A stretch of DNA of 64,000 nucleotides from Microvirga pakistanensis. Its GTDB lineage: Bacteria; Pseudomonadota; Alphaproteobacteria; Rhizobiales; Beijerinckiaceae. Both the position numbers and the translations under genes were made by a program. Shown here in pieces: positions 50,487-59,330 of the stretch (positions are counted from its first letter, which is position 1; the number at the start of each line of letters is the position of its first letter). The stretch is taken from NCBI RefSeq assembly GCF_004458765.1, contig NZ_SPJX01000187.1:248001-312000 (forward strand), given 5' to 3'. The notes beneath the pieces were generated by a model. It searched no databases. It saw only the letters and a list, made by a program, of their open reading frames with translations, and was not told where the DNA came from.

Positions 50487-51251
50487 GTGCCTGCGGCGAA
50501 CGCTCCCGCGTCCTTCGCAAAAGCCCTCGCGTTCGTCCTGCGGCACGAGGGCGGCTTTTCCGATCACCCGCGGGATCCGGGCGGAGCCACCAATTACGGG
50601 ATCACCCGGGAGACGCTGTCCCGCGCCAGGGGCCAGCCCGTGTCCGTCGACGATGTCCGCCACCTCGACATCGACGAGGCGTCCGCGATCTATCGCCGGT
50701 TCTACTGGGACGCCGTTCGCGCCGACGAGCTCCCGCCGGGGCTCGACCTCGCGCTCTTCGATCTCGCGGTCAATTCGGGTCCTGGCCGCGCGGTCAGGCT
50801 GCTCCAGCAGGTTCTCGGCATCGAGGCGGACGGGCTGATCGGCCCGATCACGCTCGAAGCTGTCCGCAACACGGATCCCGTCGAGGCCATCCGTCGCCTG
50901 ACGCGCGCGCGCCTCGACTTTCTCTCCCGCCTCGTCACCTGGCCCGTCTTCGGGCGCGGGTGGCGCAGGCGGGTTCTCGACGCCGAGCAGGAAGCCCTCC
51001 GGCTGGCGTCCTCATGTCTCTCTCCACAAGGAATGTCCGATATGCTCGATACCAAAACCATTCTCGCGAGCCGCACGATCTGGGCCAATCTGATCGGCCT
51101 TGCGGCGTTGATCCTCGGCCTGTTCGGGTTCGATGCGTCCGAACTCAACGGCAATCCCTTTCAGGAAGCCTTCGTGCAGTTCGTCGCGTCGGCGAGCTTC
51201 GTCGCCTCGACGGTCTTCCGGATTCTGGCCACCAGGAGGATTGCGGGTTAG
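50487..51251 (+). CDS. GH108 endolysin fused to a C-terminal holin-like membrane segment
   Basis: The 254-residue product starts at a GTG 3 nt after the DUF2793 stop. Residues about 10-170 are a glycoside hydrolase 108 (N-acetylmuramidase) domain: FVLRHEGGFSDHPRDPGGAT with the catalytic Glu, then NYGITRETLSRARG and the PG_binding_3-type C-terminus LFDLAVNSGPGRAVRLLQQV. From about residue 185 a second part begins MSDMLDTKTILASRTIWANL and holds two membrane stretches (LIGLAALILGLFGF; FVASASFVASTVFRILATRR), like a small holin. Normally these are two genes; here there is one continuous frame, although an internal ATG could still give the holin part alone. Confidence 0.85.
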   Translation: MPAANAPASFAKALAFVLRHEGGFSDHPRDPGGATNYGITRETLSRARGQPVSVDDVRHLDIDEASAIYRRFYWDAVRADELPPGLDLALFDLAVNSGPGRAVRLLQQVLGIEADGLIGPITLEAVRNTDPVEAIRRLTRARLDFLSRLVTWPVFGRGWRRRVLDAEQEALRLASSCLSPQGMSDMLDTKTILASRTIWANLIGLAALILGLFGFDASELNGNPFQEAFVQFVASASFVASTVFRILATRRIAG

Positions 51252-51346
51252 GGCAATTTTTCGGCGAAGTGGACACGGTTCGCCGTCAAAATGCGGCACG
51301 ACAAAGAAGAGAGCTGTTTCCATGCAGGTGGAAACGGCTCTAGATT
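51252..51346 (+). repeat. Palindromic intergenic repeat, family 2
   Basis: Third copy: TTTTTCGGCGAAGTGGACAC with GGTTCGCCG and ATGCGGCACG. A strong second hairpin follows: GAGCTGTTTCCATG / GTGGAAACGGCTC around CAG (one mismatch). It separates the GTA lysis gene from the feu operon and could act as terminator. Confidence 0.75.
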
Positions 51347-51390
51347 GGGCATTCAGGCTTCGTTCAGTGCTTCAAAGGCATAAGCCGCCC

Positions 51391-51705
51391 ATGCGTCTGG
51401 TTTGGCTCGTCGTCGCGATGTGGGGAATGGTGGGGGCTGCGTCCGCGCAGAGCGCGACCGCGGCCCTCAAGAACTGCCTCCCGCCCCGGGAAATGCAGGA
51501 GGCCGTGGCCTCCAAAGGCGTCGTCGCGCCAGCCTCCGCCGTCATGACGGCCCGCCGCCAGGTCCCCAACGCGGACGTGGTGCGGGCCAGCCTTTGCCGC
51601 AGCAGCGATACCCTGGTTTACGTGATCATGGCCTTGCAAAAGGACGGCCGCATCGTTCAAGTGACGATCGACGGCCCGTCCGGGCGGGTCAAATCGGTCC
51701 ATTGA
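51391..51705 (+). CDS. FeuN-like small periplasmic protein (PepSY-like)
   Basis: This 104-residue protein has a cleavable signal peptide (MRLVWLVVAMWGMVGAASAQ) and a PepSY-like domain ending VYVIMALQKDGRIVQVTIDG. In Sinorhizobium meliloti the small periplasmic protein FeuN, encoded just before feuP-feuQ, restrains FeuQ signalling. Position, size, export signal and the next two genes all fit that role here. The link is by synteny and not by clear sequence identity, so the symbol is not given. It is 16 nt upstream of the regulator. Confidence 0.7.
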   Translation: MRLVWLVVAMWGMVGAASAQSATAALKNCLPPREMQEAVASKGVVAPASAVMTARRQVPNADVVRASLCRSSDTLVYVIMALQKDGRIVQVTIDGPSGRVKSVH

Positions 51706-51721
51706 AAAGAAAGCTCGAAAC

Positions 51722-52399
51722 GTGCGCCTTCTCGTTGTCGAGGACGACAATACCCTCAATAAGCAGATCGTGACCGCCCTGGAGCAGGCAGGCTATGCCG
51801 TCGATACGGCTTTCGACGGCGAGGAGGGCCAGTTCCTGGGGGACACCGAGCCCTACGACGCCATCATCCTCGATCTCGGCCTGCCGAAGGTGGACGGCGT
51901 TTCGGTCCTGACCGCCTGGCGGCGGGAGGGCCGGAAGACCCCCGTCATTATCCTGACCGCCCGCGACCGCTGGAGCGACAAGGTTCAGGGTTTCGATGCC
52001 GGGGCCGACGACTACGTGACCAAGCCCTTCCACATGGAGGAGCTGCTGGCGCGGGTGCGCGCCCTCCTGCGCCGCGCCACCGGGCATGCGACGAGCGAGA
52101 TCGCCTGCGGGCCGGTGAAGCTCGACACCCGCTCGGGCCGGGTGGCGGTGGACGGCAATCCGGTGAAGCTGACCTCGCACGAGTACCGGCTCCTGTCCTA
52201 TCTCATGCACCATACCGGCCGCATCGTCTCGCGCGGAGAGCTGACGGAGCATCTCTACGATCAGGATTTCGACCGCGACTCGAACACCATCGAGGTCTTC
52301 ATCGGCCGCCTGCGCAAGAAGCTCGGCGTGGACATCATCCAGACCGTTCGCGGCCTGGGCTATCTCCTCGACGCGAGCCAGGCCCAGACGAAGTCGTGA
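51722..52399 (+). CDS. feuP: OmpR-family response regulator FeuP
   Basis: This 225-residue regulator starts at GTG. The receiver domain (1-120) shows VVEDDNTLNKQIVTALEQAG, the phosphorylated Asp in AIILDLGLPKVDGVSVLTAW and the signalling Lys in DDYVTKPFHMEELLARV. The winged-helix domain (about 125-220) reads VKLTSHEYRLLSYLMHHTGR and ends HLYDQDFDRDSNTIEVFIGR. The FeuP assignment follows from gene order feuN-P-Q-ccmI, conserved in rhizobia, where the system controls osmotic/envelope traits such as cyclic glucan export. Its stop overlaps the kinase start by 4 nt. Confidence 0.88.
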   Translation: MRLLVVEDDNTLNKQIVTALEQAGYAVDTAFDGEEGQFLGDTEPYDAIILDLGLPKVDGVSVLTAWRREGRKTPVIILTARDRWSDKVQGFDAGADDYVTKPFHMEELLARVRALLRRATGHATSEIACGPVKLDTRSGRVAVDGNPVKLTSHEYRLLSYLMHHTGRIVSRGELTEHLYDQDFDRDSNTIEVFIGRLRKKLGVDIIQTVRGLGYLLDASQAQTKS

Positions 52400-53793
52400 G
52401 CGGCTTTCGCCCGGTCCTGGCGCGCCTCTCGGGCCGGCCCATCGCCGTCAGGCTTGCGGTCTCGTCCGTCTTCTGGAGCTTCGCGATCCTGCTCGTCGCG
52501 GGGCTCATCCTGCAGACGCTCTACCGCGACAACACGGAGCGGGCCTTCGACCAGCGCCTTCTGGTCTACGCCAACACCCTGGCGTCCAATCTGGTGGCGC
52601 CGGGCGATCCGGACCGGGACCTCGGTCCCATCGGGGATCCGCGCTTCGAGCTCCCCCTGTCAGGCTGGTACTGGCAGGTGGCCCGGCCCAATGCGAAGCC
52701 GGGCGAGGTCCGCTCCTCGAAGTCGCTCTTCGGTGGACAGATCCCGAGCCTCACCGTGGGCGCCGACAACCGGTTCGGCCAGATCCGCCGCGGCTACGGC
52801 AAGGCGCCCGACGAGCGCAACCTTCGCCTCATCGAGCGCGACATCGATCTGGGCGAGGACGGCCGTTACATCATCCGGGTCGCGGGCCCGGCGGATGAAA
52901 TCGACCTGGCCGTCCGCGACTTTCTCTTTGCCCTGACCATGACCTTCGCGCTGCTCGGGCTGGCTCTCGGCTTTTCCACCCTTCTGCAGATCCGGTTCGG
53001 CCTGCGGCCGCTGGCCAAACTCCGCAGCGCCCTTGGGGCCATCCGCCGCGGCGAGGCGGAGAGGATCGCAGGCGAGTATCCCCGGGACATCTCGCCGCTC
53101 GCGAGCGAGCTGAACCTCCTGCTGGACACGAACCGGGAGATCCTGGAGCGGGCGCGCACCCAGGTCGGCAATCTGGCGCATGCCCTCAAGACGCCGCTGA
53201 GCATCATCATGAACGAGGCGGAGAACGCACCCGAGGAGGTTGCGGCCCGGGTGCGGGAGCAGGCGGTCCTGATGCGCGACCAGGTGAACTACTACCTGGA
53301 CCGCGCCCGCGCGGCGGCGCTGGCCGGAACGCTCGGCACGCTCACGGATGTGGAGCCGGTGATCGCGGGCCTCGCCCGCACCTTCGCCAAGATCTACCGC
53401 GACAAGGCCCTGGCCTTCGAGCTCGCGATCCCGCCCGACCTGCGGTTCAGGGGCGAGAAGCAGGATCTCGAGGAGATGGCCGGCAACCTCATCGACAACG
53501 CTGCCAAATGGGCCTCCCGGAAGGTCGAGATTTCCATCGAGGTCATCCGCGAGGACGACGATCGCCCGCGCTTCCGTCTCCTCATCGACGACGACGGCCC
53601 AGGCCTTCCCGAGGCCGCGAGGGCCGAGGTTCTCAAGCGCGGCCGCCGCCTCGACGAAACGAAGCCCGGCTCGGGGCTGGGGCTCTCCATCGTCAGCGAT
53701 CTCGCCGCCCTCTACCGGGGCTCGCTCAACCTCGAAGCCGCGCCTCTCGGAGGGCTTCGAGCGGTGCTCGAGCTCCCGGGGGATAGAGGCTGA
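52396..53793 (+). CDS. feuQ: Sensor histidine kinase FeuQ
   Basis: This 465-residue membrane kinase starts at a GTG overlapping the regulator. Two membrane segments (about 20-42 and 172-197) flank a periplasmic sensor. A HAMP follows, then the dimerisation box VGNLAHALKTPLSIIMNEAE with the phospho-His. ATP-binding boxes are EMAGNLIDNAAKWASRKVEI, LLIDDDGPGLPEAARAE and GSGLGLSIVSDLAALY. The periplasmic domain is the likely contact point for the FeuN-like protein encoded upstream. The phosphorylated partner is the adjacent FeuP. Confidence 0.9.
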   Translation: MSGFRPVLARLSGRPIAVRLAVSSVFWSFAILLVAGLILQTLYRDNTERAFDQRLLVYANTLASNLVAPGDPDRDLGPIGDPRFELPLSGWYWQVARPNAKPGEVRSSKSLFGGQIPSLTVGADNRFGQIRRGYGKAPDERNLRLIERDIDLGEDGRYIIRVAGPADEIDLAVRDFLFALTMTFALLGLALGFSTLLQIRFGLRPLAKLRSALGAIRRGEAERIAGEYPRDISPLASELNLLLDTNREILERARTQVGNLAHALKTPLSIIMNEAENAPEEVAARVREQAVLMRDQVNYYLDRARAAALAGTLGTLTDVEPVIAGLARTFAKIYRDKALAFELAIPPDLRFRGEKQDLEEMAGNLIDNAAKWASRKVEISIEVIREDDDRPRFRLLIDDDGPGLPEAARAEVLKRGRRLDETKPGSGLGLSIVSDLAALYRGSLNLEAAPLGGLRAVLELPGDRG

Positions 53794-53864
53794 CCCTCTG
53801 TATTTTTACGCGTGACACCGTGCCACCGTCGTGCTTGACGGGGACTCGGAGTAATTGGGGTGTC

Positions 53865-54968
53865 ATGGTGATCTGGATCATACTCCTGCTGATGACGGCG
53901 GCAGCCGTGATGGCGGTCCTTTGGCCGCTGTCGCGCCACCGCGCGATCACGGCGGAGCAGCTGGACCCGGATACGCAGTTCTATCGCGAGCAGATCGCCG
54001 AGATCGAGCGGGACCGCGAGCGCGGCGTGCTCCAGGCCAGCGAGGCCGAGGCCGCCAGAACCGAGGCCGCACGCCGTCTTCTTCGCGCCACCGGCATGAC
54101 GGCGAATGCCTTCACGAACTTGGGCGAACCGGCCCTGCGCCGCCGCCGGGCCGCCTCCACGCTCGCCCTGTCGGCGATCCCGATCATCGCGCTCGCGCTC
54201 TACGGCGCCTACGGTTCGCCGCATCTCCTGACGCATCCCCCGAAGGAGCAGGCCCAGGCTCAGGGCGAAAGGCTCGACCTCTTGGCGGCGGTCTCGCAGA
54301 TCGAGACCCATCTCGCCCAGAACCCGCAGGACGGCCGCGGCTGGGAAGTGGTGGCTCCGGTCTATCTCCGCATGGGCCGGGTCGAGGATGCGGTGAAGGC
54401 CTACGAGGCGGCCGTCCGCTCTCTCGGCCCCAGCGCGGACCGGCTGTCGAACTGGGCTGAAGTCATGGTGCTCGCCAAGGACGGTCTCGTGTCCTCGGAG
54501 GCCCAGAAGATTTTCGAGCAGGCGGTGAAGCTGGACAAAAGCTCCCCGAAGGCGCGCTATTATCTGGCCGTTGCGGCCGAGCAGGACGGACAGATGGACA
54601 AGGCCAAGCAGGCCTATTCCGAGCTTCTCGCCGAGTCGCCGGAGGGTGCGCCTTGGGCCAATGTGGTGAGGCAGCGCCTGGCCGGGCTCGGCGTCGAGCC
54701 ACCCGTTGCCGAGCAGGACAATGCTCCCCAGATAGGAGCGGGCGACATAGCCCGCATGGTGTCGGGGCTGGCGGAGCGCCTTGAGACCCAGGGCGGCTCT
54801 CCCGACGAATGGGCGCGTCTGATCCGTTCCTATGCGGTTCTCGGGCAGCGCGACAAGGCCAAGGCCACGGCCGAACGCGCCCGGCAGGCGCTGGCGCAGG
54901 ACGAGGCCGGGCTGAAGACCGTCGACGCGATGGCGCGCGAGCTGAAACTGACTGACGCGGAACCATGA
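53865..54968 (+). CDS. ccmI: Cytochrome c biogenesis protein CcmI (CycH)
   Basis: This 367-residue protein has two N-terminal membrane helices ([20 protein letters not shown]; about 105-125) with a cytoplasmic leucine-zipper-like loop ([20 protein letters not shown]) between them. A periplasmic TPR region follows, with repeats such as [20 protein letters not shown] and [20 protein letters not shown]. CcmI holds apocytochrome c and delivers it to the CcmF/H haem lyase. It is the first of four tightly packed ccm genes, with the stop overlapping ccmE by 4 nt. Confidence 0.92.
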   Translation: MVIWIILLLMTAAAVMAVLWPLSRHRAITAEQLDPDTQFYREQIAEIERDRERGVLQASEAEAARTEAARRLLRATGMTANAFTNLGEPALRRRRAASTLALSAIPIIALALYGAYGSPHLLTHPPKEQAQAQGERLDLLAAVSQIETHLAQNPQDGRGWEVVAPVYLRMGRVEDAVKAYEAAVRSLGPSADRLSNWAEVMVLAKDGLVSSEAQKIFEQAVKLDKSSPKARYYLAVAAEQDGQMDKAKQAYSELLAESPEGAPWANVVRQRLAGLGVEPPVAEQDNAPQIGAGDIARMVSGLAERLETQGGSPDEWARLIRSYAVLGQRDKAKATAERARQALAQDEAGLKTVDAMARELKLTDAEP

Positions 54969-55423
54969 CCAGAAAGCAAAGACGTCTGACCCTGATCGGC
55001 TTCGCGGGCGGCATCCTGGCGATCGCCCTCGGTCTTGTGCTCTACGCCATGAACGACACCATCGTGTTCTTCAACTCGCCGGCGGACATCCAGGCCAAGA
55101 ACGTGCAGCCGGGCACGCGCCTGCGCCTCGGCGGCCTGGTGAAGGAAGGCTCCGTCCAGCGCGGCGGCGACCAGAGGATCACCTTCGAGGTGATGGATGC
55201 GCAGAGCGCGATCCAGGTGCACTACAAGGGTCTGCTGCCCGACCTGTTCCGCGAGGGGCAGGGCATCGTGGCGGAGGGCGTGCTGGAGAGCGCGACCGTG
55301 TTCCGGGCCGATTCCGTCCTCGCCAAGCACGACGAGAACTACATGCCGCGCGAGGTCGCCGATACCCTGAAGAAGCAGGGGCACTGGCAGGGTGAGGCCA
55401 ACGCCGCGCCGAAGACGCAGTAA
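54965..55423 (+). CDS. ccmE: Cytochrome c maturation haem chaperone CcmE (CycJ)
   Basis: This 152-residue protein has one N-terminal membrane anchor (about 8-28) and an OB-fold periplasmic domain. The haem-binding motif HDENY ([14 protein letters not shown]) carries the His that links covalently to haem. CcmE receives haem from CcmC and passes it to CcmF. The ATG overlaps the ccmI stop. The fold segment [20 protein letters not shown] is typical. Confidence 0.96.
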   Translation: MTRKQRRLTLIGFAGGILAIALGLVLYAMNDTIVFFNSPADIQAKNVQPGTRLRLGGLVKEGSVQRGGDQRITFEVMDAQSAIQVHYKGLLPDLFREGQGIVAEGVLESATVFRADSVLAKHDENYMPREVADTLKKQGHWQGEANAAPKTQ

Positions 55424-55437
55424 AGAGGGAGAACCCG

Positions 55438-57420
55438 GTGTTCGTCGAGGCTGGACATTTCGCGCTTGCGCTGGCGCTCGGGTTATCCCTGATCCAGACG
55501 ATCGTGCCGTTCTGGGGAGCGCGCACGAACGATCCGGTTCTGATGTCGGTGGGGCGCACCACGGGGCTCGCCGTCTTCGGCTGCATCGCGTTCGCGTTCC
55601 TGGCGCTGACGGTCGCCTACGTGACCTCCGACTTCTCGGTCGTGAACGTGGTCGAGAACTCGCATTCGGCAAAGCCGCTCATCTACAAGCTCTCGGGGGT
55701 GTGGGGTAACCACGAGGGCTCCATGCTGCTGTGGATCCTGATCCTCGCCCTGTTCGGGGCCGTGGTGGCCCTCGCCAGGAACAGCATCCCGCTGAAGTTG
55801 CAGGCCAACACGCTCGCCGTTCAGGGCGCGATCACCATCGCGTTCCTGCTCTTCATCCTGCTCACGTCCAATCCCTTCACGCGTATCATCCCGGCTCCCG
55901 CCGAGGGGCAGGACCTCAACCCGCTGCTTCAGGATCCCGGCCTCGCGATCCATCCGCCGCTTCTCTACATCGGCTATGTCGGCTTCTCGATCTCGTTCGC
56001 CTTCGCCATCGCGGCGCTGATCGACGGGCGGATCGATGCCGTGTGGGCGCGCATCGTCCGCCCCTGGACCCTCGGCGCCTGGGCCTTCCTGACGCTCGGC
56101 ATCGCCATGGGGTCGTACTGGGCCTATTACGAGCTCGGCTGGGGCGGCTGGTGGTTCTGGGATCCGGTGGAGAACGCCTCGCTCATGCCGTGGCTCGCGG
56201 GCACGGCGCTTCTGCATTCCACGGTCGTCATGGAGAAGCGCGACGCGCTCAAGGTCTGGACGATCCTTCTGGCCATCCTCACCTTCTCCCTGTCCCTGCT
56301 CGGCACCTTCCTGGTGCGCTCGGGCGTGCTGACCTCCGTGCATTCCTTCGCGGTCGATCCGGAGCGCGGCACCTTCATCCTCGGCATCCTCATCCTGTTC
56401 ATCGGCGGGTCGCTGGCGCTCTTCGCCTGGCGCGCGCCGCTGCTCAAGCAGGGCGGTCTGTTCGCTCCCGTCTCACGCGAGGGCGCGCTCGTGGTGAACA
56501 ACCTGTTCCTGGCGACCGCCTGCGCAACGGTTCTGATCGGCACGCTCTACCCGCTGGCGCTGGAGGTCGTGACCGGCGAGAAGATTTCCGTGGGCGCGCC
56601 GTTCTTCAATTTCACCTTCCTGCCGCTGATCGTTCCGCTGCTGCTGCTGCTGCCCCTCGGGCAGACGCTCGCCTGGAAACGCGGCAACTTCCTCGGCACC
56701 GCGCAGCGCCTCTATGCGGTGCTCGGCCTCTCGCTCCTCGCCACGATGGCGATGTTCGCCATCGCGCATGGCGGACCCGTCGCGGCGCCCCTCGGGATCG
56801 GCCTCGGCGTCTATCTGGTGCTGGGCTCGCTCAACGAGATCGTGACGCGCTCCTGGTCCAGGGGAGCGCCCCTGGCCGTAGCCTGGCGCAAGGCCGCCGG
56901 CCTGCCGCGCTCCACCTGGGGCGCGGTGCTGGCCCATGCGGGCGTGGGCCTGACGGTCATCGGCATCGCGGCCACGGCCTGGGGCGTCGAAGGCTTGGCA
57001 ACGGTCAAGATCGGCGACCGGATCAAGGCGGGCGACTACGAAGCCCGGCTCGAGCGCGTCGTGCCCCGCATCGAGGCGAACTACCGGGAGGACGTGGCGG
57101 TCTTCACGATCTTCCGGCAGGGCCATGAGCTCGGCTCCCTCGAGAGCATGAAGCGCCTCTACGTGACCCGCGGCATGCCGACGACGGAAGCCGGCATCAT
57201 GACCGTCGGCCTCGGCCAGGTTTATGTGAGCCTGGGCGAGGTGCAGGCGGACGGCTCGGTGGGGGTGCGGATCTACTACAAGCCCCTGGTGCTGCTGATC
57301 TGGATCGGGGCGCTGGTGATGGCCCTGGGCGGCGGCGTGTCCCTGACGGACCGGCGGCTGCGGATCGGCGCTCCGGCGCGGGCCAAGATGGCCCCGGGCG
57401 CGCCCGTTCCTGCGGAGTGA
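55438..57420 (+). CDS. ccmF: Cytochrome c-type haem lyase subunit CcmF (CycK)
   Basis: This 660-residue protein starts at a GTG and has about 15 membrane helices. The tryptophan-rich haem-handling loop appears as YELGWGGWWFWDPVENASLM followed by PWLAGTALLHS, and the conserved periplasmic His residues as IHPPLLYIGYVGF and WGNHEGSMLLWILILALFGA. CcmF with CcmH ligates haem to apocytochrome c. The gene lies 14 nt after ccmE and 3 nt before ccmH. Confidence 0.97.
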   Translation: MFVEAGHFALALALGLSLIQTIVPFWGARTNDPVLMSVGRTTGLAVFGCIAFAFLALTVAYVTSDFSVVNVVENSHSAKPLIYKLSGVWGNHEGSMLLWILILALFGAVVALARNSIPLKLQANTLAVQGAITIAFLLFILLTSNPFTRIIPAPAEGQDLNPLLQDPGLAIHPPLLYIGYVGFSISFAFAIAALIDGRIDAVWARIVRPWTLGAWAFLTLGIAMGSYWAYYELGWGGWWFWDPVENASLMPWLAGTALLHSTVVMEKRDALKVWTILLAILTFSLSLLGTFLVRSGVLTSVHSFAVDPERGTFILGILILFIGGSLALFAWRAPLLKQGGLFAPVSREGALVVNNLFLATACATVLIGTLYPLALEVVTGEKISVGAPFFNFTFLPLIVPLLLLLPLGQTLAWKRGNFLGTAQRLYAVLGLSLLATMAMFAIAHGGPVAAPLGIGLGVYLVLGSLNEIVTRSWSRGAPLAVAWRKAAGLPRSTWGAVLAHAGVGLTVIGIAATAWGVEGLATVKIGDRIKAGDYEARLERVVPRIEANYREDVAVFTIFRQGHELGSLESMKRLYVTRGMPTTEAGIMTVGLGQVYVSLGEVQADGSVGVRIYYKPLVLLIWIGALVMALGGGVSLTDRRLRIGAPARAKMAPGAPVPAE

Positions 57421-57423
57421 GCA

Positions 57424-57885
57424 ATGCGGTTTGTTCTTGCCCTGTTGACGGCCCTGGTGTTCAGCCTGTCGGCTCTGGCCGTGCAGCCTGACGAGGTGCT
57501 GAAGGATCCCGCCCTGGAGAAGCGCGCGCGAGAGATCTCCTCGGGCCTGCGCTGCCTGGTCTGCCAGAACCAATCCATCGACGATTCCGACGCGCAGCTC
57601 GCCAAGGACCTGCGGCTGCTCGTCCGCGAGCGTCTCGTGGCCGGCGACAGCGACCAGCAGATCCACGACTTCCTGGTGCAGCGCTATGGCGAATTCGTTC
57701 TGCTCAAGCCCACCTTCAGCGCCCACACCCTGCTGCTGTGGCTCACGCCTGTCCTGGTCCTCGTCCTGGGCGGCATCGGGGCCTACGCGGCCCTCCGGCA
57801 GCGTCCGCAGGCGCAGGCGCGCCTGGACGAGGAGGAGCAGAAGGCCCTGGAGGCGCTGCTCAAACGGGACAGACCGACCTCCTGA
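57424..57885 (+). CDS. ccmH: Cytochrome c maturation thiol-redox protein CcmH (CycL)
   Basis: This 153-residue protein has a signal peptide, the redox motif LRCLVCQNQSIDDSDAQLAK (CxxC) and a membrane anchor at about 102-125 (TLLLWLTPVLVLVLGGIGAY). CcmH keeps the apocytochrome CxxCH cysteines reduced before haem attachment. It is the short CcmH form (CycL), with the TPR part supplied by the separate CcmI. The ccmABCDG genes are not in this window and must lie elsewhere, as is usual in rhizobia. Confidence 0.95.
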   Translation: MRFVLALLTALVFSLSALAVQPDEVLKDPALEKRAREISSGLRCLVCQNQSIDDSDAQLAKDLRLLVRERLVAGDSDQQIHDFLVQRYGEFVLLKPTFSAHTLLLWLTPVLVLVLGGIGAYAALRQRPQAQARLDEEEQKALEALLKRDRPTS

Positions 57886-57989
57886 TCAAACCTTACCAAC
57901 ATTTCATCTTGCCGTGAGAGTGCAGTAAGGCGCGAAACCCCATCTTCCTCCCAATACGAACCGTCAAAGGTTCTTTCAGGAGAGAAGAG

Positions 57990-59192
57990 ATGTCGGACAA
58001 GGTTTCTACTCCCATCCGCAATCGGACCGCGAAATGGCTCGGCGCTGCGGCCGTCGCGGCCCTGATGGCGGGCGGCGCCGTCCAAAGCGGGCTCGTCGTT
58101 CCCGGTCCTGCCCATGCCGAGCTGCGCTCCATGTCGCAGCCGATCCAGAACGTGCCGTCCTTCGCGGACGTGATCGAGCGGGTGAAGCCCGCCGTCGTGG
58201 CCGTGAAGGTCAAGGTGCAGAACGTGGCCGATCGCGACGACGACGATGGCCCGCAATTCTCCATGCCGGATCTGCCTCCCGGCCACCCGATGGAGCGCTT
58301 CTTCCGTCAGTTCCGCGACGGCGAGCGCGGCGATCGTGGCCCCCGTTCGCAGCGTCCGCGCCAGTTCGGCCAGGCCCTGGGATCCGGGTTCTTCGTGTCG
58401 GCCGACGGCTATGTGGTGACCAACAACCACGTGGTCGACAATGCGTCCGAGGTGCAGGTGACCATGGACGACGGCAAGGTTCTCGACGCCAAGGTGATCG
58501 GAACCGATCCCAAGACCGACCTCGCCCTGCTGAAGGTCGAAGGCAGCGACTTCCCCTATGTCCGTCTGGCCTCCCAGAAGGCTCGCATCGGCGACTGGGT
58601 GGTTGCCATCGGCAATCCCTTCGGACTCGGCGGCACCGTGACGGCCGGTATCGTGTCGGCTCAGCACCGTGACATCGGGGCCGGTCCTTACGACGACTTC
58701 ATCCAGATCGACGCTTCGGTGAACAAGGGCAACTCTGGTGGCCCGACCTTCAACCTCTCCGGCGAGGTCGTGGGCGTGAACACGGCGATCTTCTCGCCCT
58801 CCGGCGGCAATGTCGGCATCGCGTTCGCCATTCCGGCGAGCACGGTGGAGCAGATCGTCGCCTCGCTCAAGGAGAACGGCAGCGTGACCCGCGGTTTCAT
58901 CGGCGTGCAGATGCAGCCGGTGACCAAGGAGATCGCGGAGGCGATCGGCCTCAAGGAGGCGAAGGGCGCCCTCGTGGCCGAGACGATCAAGGACGGTCCC
59001 GCCGCGAAGGCCGGCGTGCGCACGGGCGACACCATCATCGCGGTGGACGGCCAGCCCATCAACGAGGCCAAGGACCTGTCCCGCAAGGTCGCCCAGGTCG
59101 CGCCGGGCAAGACCCTGTCCCTGACGCTCTGGCGCGAGGGCAAGGAACGGACGGTGACCCTCGAGGTCGCCAGCCAGCCGAAGGGCGTCTGA
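57990..59192 (+). CDS. degP: HtrA/DegP-type periplasmic serine protease with one PDZ domain
   Basis: This 400-residue protease has an unusually long signal peptide (about 1-45, ending PGPAHAEL) and an S1C catalytic domain. The triad is His in YVVTNNHVVDNASEVQV, Asp in GTDPKTDLALLKVEG and Ser in SVNKGNSGGPTFNLSG. One PDZ domain follows (about 290-385: RGFIGVQMQPVTKEIAEAIG). Classical DegP has two PDZ domains and about 470-500 residues, so the second is missing. It degrades or refolds damaged periplasmic proteins. Position after ccmH and before a two-component pair matches rhizobial degP1. Confidence 0.9.
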   Translation: MSDKVSTPIRNRTAKWLGAAAVAALMAGGAVQSGLVVPGPAHAELRSMSQPIQNVPSFADVIERVKPAVVAVKVKVQNVADRDDDDGPQFSMPDLPPGHPMERFFRQFRDGERGDRGPRSQRPRQFGQALGSGFFVSADGYVVTNNHVVDNASEVQVTMDDGKVLDAKVIGTDPKTDLALLKVEGSDFPYVRLASQKARIGDWVVAIGNPFGLGGTVTAGIVSAQHRDIGAGPYDDFIQIDASVNKGNSGGPTFNLSGEVVGVNTAIFSPSGGNVGIAFAIPASTVEQIVASLKENGSVTRGFIGVQMQPVTKEIAEAIGLKEAKGALVAETIKDGPAAKAGVRTGDTIIAVDGQPINEAKDLSRKVAQVAPGKTLSLTLWREGKERTVTLEVASQPKGV

Positions 59193-59208
59193 TCCTTCGG
59201 TGACGAAC

Positions 59209-59256
59209 AAGACACCAGGATCTTAAATGTTGATTGCCCCCGACACCTGGTGTCTT
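59209..59256. promoter_or_regulatory. Interrupted 11-bp inverted repeat upstream of the second regulator
   Basis: AAGACACCAGG (59209-59219) and CCTGGTGTCTT (59246-59256) are perfect complements separated by 26 nt, between the degP stop and the regulator gene. The spacing favours an operator for a dimeric regulator, or a stem with a large loop. No T-tract follows. Confidence 0.5.
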
Positions 59257-59330
59257 CTGCCCGCGGCGGATCGGCCTTCCCCCCTCCAGGGCCGGTCCGC
59301 CGTCGGGCTTCAATTGCGTACAGGTAGGCC

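Noticed and set aside
29829-51251. Prophage instead of GTA
   Set aside because: Integrase, excisionase, repressor, replication and attachment sites are absent, and the gene order and gene sizes match GTA clusters rather than a temperate phage.
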